Shown here: in pieces, positions 58,310-64,000 of the stretch
Position numbering within the stretch: the first letter of the stretch is position 1
Layout of the letters: each line of letters opens with the position of its first letter
NCBI GenBank assembly: GCA_016124375.1
Contig: WGNV01000004.1
Span: 434,001-498,000 of the forward strand
Origin: Tepidisphaera sp.
GTDB lineage: Bacteria; Planctomycetota; Phycisphaerae; Phycisphaerales; UBA1924
Direction: 5' to 3'
Length of the DNA stretch: 64,000 bases
Translations under genes and position numbers: made by a program
The notes under the pieces: generated by a model
Seen by the model: only the letters and a program-made list of their open reading frames with translations
Told to the model about the DNA's origin: nothing
Database searches by the model: none

Positions 58310-58834
58310 CTAGTCGCACAGGTCCATTGGTCGGTCCGTCAGTCGCGGGCGGCCGCCCACCCGCAGCTCCGGCGCATGCTCGCCGCAGAACACGCACTCG
58401 CCCGCCTCCAGAAAAAACGTCCACGTCTCGCTGCCCGCCCGCACCCGCACCACGCCCCGCGGCCCTTGCATCTCCACCACATCCCGCGCCTCACTCGAAA
58501 TCGTGTAGAACGCCGCGCTCGCGGGCGCGACGAGCGCCCCCGCCGGCCCGCCCGCCACCATGTCGCTCAGCTTGGCGATCTTCGTCACCACCAGCGGCAC
58601 CTGCACCGCCCCGCCCGGCGCGAGCGCCTCGCCTCCCGAAGACGACACCACTTGCAGCTCGCGCCCGCTGTCATTCCGGATCGTCAGCGTCACCCGCCCG
58701 CTCCGCTCCAGCTCAATAAACCGCTCGCCGGGCGGCACTCTCTGCGAATCCGCGCACCCCGCCAGCATCACCCCCACCACCCCCACCACCATCACTCGAT
58801 GCTCCGATGCCCCATGCCTTGCTGCCTTCTTCAT
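58310..58834 (-). CDS. lipoprotein, unknown
   Basis: 174 residues; GGAGGGAGG upstream of the ATG. Lipoprotein signal peptide: basic KKAARHGASEHR, hydrophobic VMVVGVVGVMLAGC with lipobox LAGC. The mature part is beta-rich (RSGRVTLTIRNDSGRELQVV; VVRVRAGSETWTFFLEAG) with a CVFC pair near the C-terminus and a final LCD. It is 25 bp downstream of the hydrolase gene on the same strand; if the hydrolase is an effector, this could be its periplasmic immunity protein, but that is speculation. Confidence 0.6.
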   Translation of the reverse strand: MKKAARHGASEHRVMVVGVVGVMLAGCADSQRVPPGERFIELERSGRVTLTIRNDSGRELQVVSSSGGEALAPGGAVQVPLVVTKIAKLSDMVAGGPAGALVAPASAAFYTISSEARDVVEMQGPRGVVRVRAGSETWTFFLEAGECVFCGEHAPELRVGGRPRLTDRPMDLCD

Positions 58835-58859
58835 GTGTCCTCCCTCCGATCACGCGCGC

Positions 58860-60314
58860 TCAGCACACACTGAAGCTCTCAAGCACCCGCTTCCACACCG
58901 CCGGGTCCTGCGGGTCGGCGGGGCCGATCTCGCCCGCCGCCGCCTGCTGCAAAAACTCGCGGGCTGCCTCTTCGCTCGCCCGCTCCTGAGGCTGCGCCTC
59001 AATTAACATCGCCCGCGACGCCGCCTCCGCCGGCGCGGGCACCGCGTCATGCTCCATGACGTGCTTCACGACGCTTAGCACCTCGGGGTGCTCCATGAAA
59101 TCCATGTGGTCGGTGGCCTGCCGCAGGTCGTACACGCGCGACAAGGGCGTCTGCGCCAGCCTGCTCGACCAATACGGCACCACGCCGTCACCCTGCTTGC
59201 CCTGCTCCGCCGCCAGCCCGGGCGAGAGGGGCGACACCTCCGACTTCGCCTCGGTGCGGCTCGCATTGGGCCACTCGCCCCACACCAGGTTGGTCACGCT
59301 GGGCGTGATGCCACCCCGGATATGAAACACGCGGCTCTGCGCCTCACGCGGCAACCCCTCCGCCAGCAGCCACGCCACATCCCGCGCGTCATCCAGCGCC
59401 TCGCGCACCGCGACCGCCCACTCACCCCGCATCCAACTGGGCAAGCGCTCGAACATCGCGGGATCGTGAATGTCCGCCGGCCCCCCGCTCGCAGCATCGC
59501 GCGTCGGATACTCGGGCAGGTCGTTGGCAAACTCCGTCGTCGCGCACAAGCTGTGATACGACTCGAAGTCGAGGTGGCAGAGCGCGTAGGGCCCGGGCAT
59601 CGAGGCGATGTACTTGGCGAGCGTCGTGCGCCCAAGCCGCCAGTTGAGCAAACTGTCGCCCACGAAGTACCGATGCACATGCCCGCAGGTGCCGTAAAAC
59701 GGGCTGCCCACGCTGATGAACCGCCGCACGTACCGGTCAAGATTCTCGCCCGCCTTGGCGCGAAACCGCGCCAAAAACACCGAGCCCACCAGCCCGCCCT
59801 GGCTGTGCGCCAGCAGCGTGAGGTCGCCCAGCCCGGCCTGGTCGCCCCGCATCGCGTCCGCCTGAGCCGCGAGCGTGCGCAGGAACGCCTCCAGATAATC
59901 CGCGTTCTCAACCACCGGCCTTCGCCAGTCGTACCCGAACACAAAGTAGTTCACGCCCGCATCGCGAATGAACGTCTTCGTCGCGGCGTACGGCGTGTAA
60001 AAGGGCTTCCAACGCACCGGGCCGTTGGGCACCAAGATTCGCCGCCCGGCGTCCTCGCGGGCTTGGTTCATCGCCAGCGACGCAGCCTCGTCGCCGAAGA
60101 TCAGCCCGAATCCCGCCCACACGGTTTCAAACTCGCCGAAGGGCAGTGCCGCGCCGTCGGCATACGCGCCCACGGTCCGATCGAGCTGCGACCCCATGCC
60201 CCCGGGCAGCAGCACCACCGTCGGGGCGGCCGGGTCAAACCCCGCGAAAAACTCGCGCCGCTGCCAGTCGTACGCCGCGTCGATCAGCGTCGCCCGAGCC
60301 GCCTGGTAGGACAT
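58860..60314 (-). CDS. LCAT-like alpha/beta hydrolase (putative lipase, possible effector)
   Basis: 484 residues from the ATG at 60314, with GGGGGAGGG upstream; no signal peptide. Alpha/beta-hydrolase features: VVLLPGGMGSQL (oxyanion region), FVFGYDWRRP, the nucleophile elbow LLAHSQGGLVGSVFLARF (GHSQG-like AHSQG), and GDGVVPYWSS with a late HMDFMEHP giving Asp and His. This layout is that of lecithin:cholesterol acyltransferase-like lipases. Absence of an export signal together with the adjacent small lipoprotein suggests a Tle-type effector/immunity pair or an intracellular lipase. The last ~50 residues are Ala/Glu-rich helices. Confidence 0.78.
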   Translation of the reverse strand: MSYQAARATLIDAAYDWQRREFFAGFDPAAPTVVLLPGGMGSQLDRTVGAYADGAALPFGEFETVWAGFGLIFGDEAASLAMNQAREDAGRRILVPNGPVRWKPFYTPYAATKTFIRDAGVNYFVFGYDWRRPVVENADYLEAFLRTLAAQADAMRGDQAGLGDLTLLAHSQGGLVGSVFLARFRAKAGENLDRYVRRFISVGSPFYGTCGHVHRYFVGDSLLNWRLGRTTLAKYIASMPGPYALCHLDFESYHSLCATTEFANDLPEYPTRDAASGGPADIHDPAMFERLPSWMRGEWAVAVREALDDARDVAWLLAEGLPREAQSRVFHIRGGITPSVTNLVWGEWPNASRTEAKSEVSPLSPGLAAEQGKQGDGVVPYWSSRLAQTPLSRVYDLRQATDHMDFMEHPEVLSVVKHVMEHDAVPAPAEAASRAMLIEAQPQERASEEAAREFLQQAAAGEIGPADPQDPAVWKRVLESFSVC

Positions 60315-60468
60315 GCCCTCCCCCTTTCTCGTGCCGGAACCCGAGCAGCCTAACGCGGCGTTTTGCCAGCCGCCCGGCGCATCGACCAGTTTTGCGCGCC
60401 GAATTCCGGTGATGCGCCAGGTATTCGAACCCAAAGCGCCCGGCGACCGATAGCATGTATGACACGCG

Positions 60469-61488
60469 ATGAGCCAAACGCCCACCAAGCCCGATGGCCG
60501 CCCCCCCGAGACCGACGCCTCGCTGTTCCTGCATCCCCAGACGCTGGCCCGCCTGGGCACATTCGAGCTTCGCGCCAAGATGATCGTCGAGGGCTTCTCC
60601 GCCGGGCAGCACCGGTCGCCTTATAAAGGCCTCTCGGTCGAGTTCGCGCAGCACCGGCCTTATGTCGCGGGCGACGATCTGCGCCACCTCGACTGGAAAG
60701 TCTTCGGGCGCACCGACAAGCTGCACCTGAAGCAACACCAGCAGGAGACCAATCTCGATTTGATCGTGATGGTCGACGCCTCGGGCTCGATGCTCTACGG
60801 CAGCCGCAGCTTTGAAGAAGCCAGCGGCGTGGGCGTGAAGGCGAGCGCCGACGGGCGGGCCCACTGGAGCAAGTTTGATCACGCGACGGCCCTGGCCGCG
60901 GCTTTGGCGTACATCACGCTGACGCAGGGAGACCGCGTGGGGCTGACCGTCTTCGCCGACGAAGTGCGGGCCCAGATCCGCCGCAGCAGCAGCCAGGGCA
61001 CCTGGCGGCAGATCGTCGGCGCGCTCAGCCACCACCCGGTGGAGCCCGCGAACACCTCGCGCGTGACCAACCTCACGCGAGCCATCGACCAGACACTGTC
61101 AAAGGTCACCAACCGCTGCCTGTTCGCCCTGCTCAGCGATTTCTTCGTGGACCTTGACGACGTCAAGACGGCGCTCGCCCGCCTCAAGCACGCCGGGCAC
61201 GACGCCGTGGTGTTTCAGGTGCTCGACCAGCGCGAGGAAAAGTTCGACTTCACCGACGCGGCCCCCTTCGTTGGGCTCGAGGGCGAGCCCGCGCTGCGTG
61301 TCGACCCTCGCTCGCTGCGGGCGGCCTATCTGGATGTGTTCCGCGCCCACCTGGCGGGCGTCGAGAAGACCACCATGAGCATGGGCTTCGATTACCAACG
61401 GCTCAGCACCCACGACTGGCTGGGCCCGCCCCTCGCGGCTTTCGTCGCACGCCGCAACGCCATGATCAAGCGGAGCAAACTCGGCTGA
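60469..61488 (+). CDS. DUF58 protein (MoxR/Bat-system associated, vWA-like)
   Basis: 339 residues. DUF58 signature region: HRSPYKGLSVEFAQHRPYVAGDDLRHLDWKVFGRTDKL, then a von Willebrand A-like domain with MIDAS-type DASGSM (about residue 102), and later LSDFFVDLDDV. It is soluble and acts with MoxR AAA+ ATPases and membrane vWA proteins in chaperone-like or aerotolerance systems. MoxR itself is not in the window and no moxR precedes it. The following gene starts three bases after the stop, so they form an operon. Confidence 0.9.
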   Translation: MSQTPTKPDGRPPETDASLFLHPQTLARLGTFELRAKMIVEGFSAGQHRSPYKGLSVEFAQHRPYVAGDDLRHLDWKVFGRTDKLHLKQHQQETNLDLIVMVDASGSMLYGSRSFEEASGVGVKASADGRAHWSKFDHATALAAALAYITLTQGDRVGLTVFADEVRAQIRRSSSQGTWRQIVGALSHHPVEPANTSRVTNLTRAIDQTLSKVTNRCLFALLSDFFVDLDDVKTALARLKHAGHDAVVFQVLDQREEKFDFTDAAPFVGLEGEPALRVDPRSLRAAYLDVFRAHLAGVEKTTMSMGFDYQRLSTHDWLGPPLAAFVARRNAMIKRSKLG

Positions 61489-61490
61489 CC

Positions 61491-63692
61491 ATGGTCTTCA
61501 TCAATCCAACCCTGGCGCTCGTCGGGCTCGCGTGCATCGCGCTGCCGATCCTCATCCACATCCTCATGCGCCGCCGGCGACGCCCGGTCGACTTCGGCGC
61601 CATGCGATTCCTCATCGAGGCGTATCGGCGCCAGCGCCGTCGCATGAATCTGGAGCAGATCCTGCTGCTCGCCAGCCGCTGCCTGCTGGTGGCGCTGCTG
61701 GCGCTCGCCTTGGGGCGTCCGCTGTTCGGTGCGAAGCGCGGGCTGCTGGGCACGCCGGCCCGCACGGTGTACATCGTCATCGACAACAGCCTCTCCAGCG
61801 CCGCGGGCGATGCGTTGGAACAGACCAAGGCCAGGGCGCTGGCGTTGCTGGGCACGCTCGACAGCGCGCGGGGAGATCGCGTGGCGCTCTTCGCAGCCGC
61901 GGGGCCGGCGGAGACGCTGGTCTCGCCCCCCAGCGGCGACCTGAGCGCAGTGGGCGAACTGATCCGCGCCATCAGCGTCACCGACAGCAAGGCCGACTGG
62001 CCCGGCGCCTTCGCCCGCGTGCGCGACGACCTGAAGCGAACCCTGGAACAAGAACCCGGCGCCTCCGCCACCGTCGGCGTGTTCAGCGATTTCCGCGCGG
62101 GCAGCGCCGAGGTCGCGTCCGAACTTCCCTCGCTGGGCGTGCCGGATGATCGCCTGACGCTGCTCGCCTCGCCCCCCGCCGGCGACGCCATCGACAACAT
62201 CGCCCTCGCGAGCCTCGAGCCCTCGCGGGGCGTGATGCTCGCGGGCGCGGGCGACGGGCTCACCGCTTCGCTGCGAGTGACGCTGAAACGCAGCGGCTCG
62301 GCGCAAGCCGCGACCGGCAAGGTCATCCTGCGGGCGGGCGACTCAGGCGCAAGCCCCGGCGGGAGCGACGCCGGCCAGCGCAACGCGCCCCGCGCCGAAG
62401 CCACGTACACCTTCGCCCCCGGCGCCACGACCACCAGCGTGCTGGCAAACCTCGACCTGCCCGCGGGAGCCGTCAAGGGCCGCGTGCTGGTGACGGCGAG
62501 CATCGATCGCGACGCCTTGGAGCGCGACAACACCTACAGCCGCACGCTTGATCTGCGCGAGCGCCTGCGCATCCTACTGCTCGCGTCCCCCAGCGATCGC
62601 AGCGGCATTCAGTCGTACAAAGCGGGCGATTGGCTGGCGCTCGCCCTGGCGCCCGACGCACAGGCGGCGCTCCTGAAACGCAAGGGCGAGCAACTGGCCG
62701 TCGAGACCATCGACCCCGCGCGCCCGCTCGCCGGCGTCACGCTCAGCGACGCCGACGCCGTGCTCATCGCCAACCCCGAGGCGCTGCCCGCGGCCTCGTG
62801 GCCCCTCATCAAGCAAGCCTCCCAGCAAGGGGCGTTTGTAATGGTCTTCGCGCCCGCCGGCGTGCAGACGCACACCTGGACCGACGCGTTCATCCAGAAC
62901 CTCGCGCCGGGGTGGAACGTCTCACCCGAGGCCAAGGACTACACGCCCGCGACGACGCTGACGCCCGGACCGTCAACGATCCTCGAGGCCATCGCCGGCG
63001 AACTGCCGGAACTGCTGAGGCCCGTGCACGTGATGCGATCGCTGCCGACGACGGCGCCCGGCGCCGGCGTCGTGCTCGCGCTGGGCGATGGTTCGCCCGG
63101 CGTGCTGGCCACTGGCCGCGAGGGCGGCAGCGCCGGGGCCCTGGTCTTCTGGGCCATCGCGCCGGACTTGGCATGGACGGATTTGCCCGCGCGGCCCCTG
63201 ATGGTGCCGCTGATGCAGGAACTGGTGCGTCAGGGCGTCGGGCTGTCGGGTTCGCCCCGTGTGGCGTTGGCGGGCCAGGCGCCGGCACTGCCTCTGGGGG
63301 CCGCGGAACTGGCGCCGACCAGCGGCGCGCCGATCAGCATCGAGCCGGGCGGGCGGCTGTCTCGTCCTATCCGCACCGCGGGCACCTACACCATCCGCGC
63401 CAAGGGCGGCACGACGCTCGGGCAGATTTCGTTCAACCCCGACACGCGGGCCAGCGATCTCACGCCAAGCGCGCAGCCGGCGCTGGAGCGCTGGCTGGGC
63501 GGGCTGGGCGGGCGGCTCGCGTGGATCAGCGACAAAGCCGAAGCCGCCGGGGGCAACGCCCGCCCGGCGAACGATGAATCCTCGCCGCTGAGTTTCGCGC
63601 TGCTCGCCGGCGCGCTGCTGCTGGCCTTGGCGGAGCTCATCATGGCGAGGTTCTTCAGCCACGCCGAGGCGGCGTCGGAGCGTGCGGCATGA
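61491..63692 (+). CDS. BatA-type membrane vWA protein
   Basis: 733 residues. N-terminal double-transmembrane domain (NPTLALVGLACIALPILIHI followed by an RRRRR stretch and LEQILLLASRCLLVALLALALG), exactly as in BatA/TIGR02226 proteins, then a vWA-like domain starting VYIVIDNSLSS (MIDAS replaced: DNS-S), a long extracytoplasmic part, a glutamine-amidotransferase-like stretch (IQSYKAGDWLALALAP...), and a C-terminal membrane helix (FALLAGALLLALAELIMARFF). It works with DUF58/MoxR proteins. It overlaps the next gene by four bases (ATGA). Confidence 0.85.
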   Translation: MVFINPTLALVGLACIALPILIHILMRRRRRPVDFGAMRFLIEAYRRQRRRMNLEQILLLASRCLLVALLALALGRPLFGAKRGLLGTPARTVYIVIDNSLSSAAGDALEQTKARALALLGTLDSARGDRVALFAAAGPAETLVSPPSGDLSAVGELIRAISVTDSKADWPGAFARVRDDLKRTLEQEPGASATVGVFSDFRAGSAEVASELPSLGVPDDRLTLLASPPAGDAIDNIALASLEPSRGVMLAGAGDGLTASLRVTLKRSGSAQAATGKVILRAGDSGASPGGSDAGQRNAPRAEATYTFAPGATTTSVLANLDLPAGAVKGRVLVTASIDRDALERDNTYSRTLDLRERLRILLLASPSDRSGIQSYKAGDWLALALAPDAQAALLKRKGEQLAVETIDPARPLAGVTLSDADAVLIANPEALPAASWPLIKQASQQGAFVMVFAPAGVQTHTWTDAFIQNLAPGWNVSPEAKDYTPATTLTPGPSTILEAIAGELPELLRPVHVMRSLPTTAPGAGVVLALGDGSPGVLATGREGGSAGALVFWAIAPDLAWTDLPARPLMVPLMQELVRQGVGLSGSPRVALAGQAPALPLGAAELAPTSGAPISIEPGGRLSRPIRTAGTYTIRAKGGTTLGQISFNPDTRASDLTPSAQPALERWLGGLGGRLAWISDKAEAAGGNARPANDESSPLSFALLAGALLLALAELIMARFFSHAEAASERAA

Positions 63693-64000
63693 GCGGGCTC
63701 ATCGACCGACTTCTGGGCCTGAAGCACCTCTCGACCGGGGGCGAGGGGGTGTCGTTCGGCTTTGCCCACCCGCTGCCCGCCTGGGCGTGGGTGCTCGTGG
63801 CGCTCGCGTGCATCATCGCGGCTTTCTGGAGTTACTCGCGCCTGCTGGGCAAGCCCCAGGCCCGCTGGACGCTCGCCACGCTGCGCACGCTGCTGCTCGC
63901 GCTGGTGGTGGTGCTGCTGTGCGGGCCTCAGCTCACGAAGCAGAACGAGCGCGTCGAAAAGGACTGGGTCGTCGTGATGGCCGATCGCTCGGCGTCGATG
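63689..64000 (+). CDS. N-terminal part of a membrane vWA protein of the same operon (cut by window end)
   Basis: The first 104 codons are visible, starting MSGLIDRLLGLKHLSTGG. Two membrane segments (LPAWAWVLVALACIIAAFWS and TLATLRTLLLALVVVLLCG) are followed by the start of a vWA-like strand WVVVMADRSASM, a DxSxS MIDAS. This is the pattern of the large membrane proteins paired with BatA in planctomycetes. Coupled to the preceding gene. Confidence 0.8.
   Translation, partial: MSGLIDRLLGLKHLSTGGEGVSFGFAHPLPAWAWVLVALACIIAAFWSYSRLLGKPQARWTLATLRTLLLALVVVLLCGPQLTKQNERVEKDWVVVMADRSASM

Overview
The window is high-GC DNA, except for a few lower-GC patches, and looks like a chromosomal segment of a planctomycete, most likely of the Phycisphaerae/Phycisphaerales type. 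The reasons are: exported proteins ending in a short dockerin-like module with two DxNxDGxxDQGD loops bracketed by cysteines (three genes); exported proteins ending in a VPAPG variant of the PEP-CTERM sorting tail (two genes); and several dispersed palindromic repeat families whose accidental translations recur in planctomycete proteins. No rRNA, tRNA, CRISPR array or phage module was seen. The species is inferred from these traits, not proven.

Layout. 0-3.6 kb: a truncated membrane protein, an EF-G-like GTPase and a PEP-CTERM-type secreted protein. 3.6-9.9 kb: an RNA-repair locus. The sigma-54 activator rtcR is divergent from rtcB, with a well-formed -24/-12 promoter between them; rtcA lies downstream, separated from rtcB by a low-GC gene of unknown function and by a repeat-riddled open frame that runs in-frame into rtcA. 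10-17 kb: mfd, a 7Fe-type ferredoxin, a membrane EEP-fold protein, a UbiE/MenG methyltransferase and a B12-binding-like protein. 17-24 kb (minus strand): a nonulosonic-acid glycosylation operon (sialic/legionaminic-type synthase, CMP-sugar synthetase, a giant Maf-like protein) beside a sugar-nucleotide epimerase. 24-30.4 kb: three dockerin-tailed exported proteins around a sigma/anti-sigma pair. 30.5-36.7 kb: orphan nuoE, a UbiA-family prenyltransferase, a SPOR-like exported protein, flgM, an M28 peptidase and folC. 36.8-40.7 kb: leuS, whose editing domain contains a complete REP-associated transposase element. 40.7-49.6 kb: a glycosyltransferase, pdxJ, a DinB-like protein, an oxidoreductase, a second PEP-CTERM protein, a gene-poor low-GC gap, two small exported proteins and glutamate dehydrogenase. 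49.8-53.9 kb: a lipoprotein cluster (YcfL-like, COG3014-like, two LpoB-like). 54.1-60.3 kb: a LysM/peptidoglycan-binding protein, an 1158-residue orphan, a lipoprotein and an LCAT-like hydrolase, resembling a secreted-effector locus. 60.5-64 kb: a DUF58/BatA-type gene set running off the end.

The most striking observation is in leuS. A 696-bp element (exactly 232 codons), bounded by perfect 31-bp inverted repeats that each carry a REP palindrome and encoding a RAYT-type HUH/Y1 domain, sits in-frame inside the CP1 editing domain of this essential synthetase and leaves one uninterrupted 1302-codon reading frame. Other points of interest are the disturbed rtc operon, a Maf protein whose C-terminal half looks like a cysteine-less radical-SAM/SPASM relative, and the possible effector locus at 54-60 kb.
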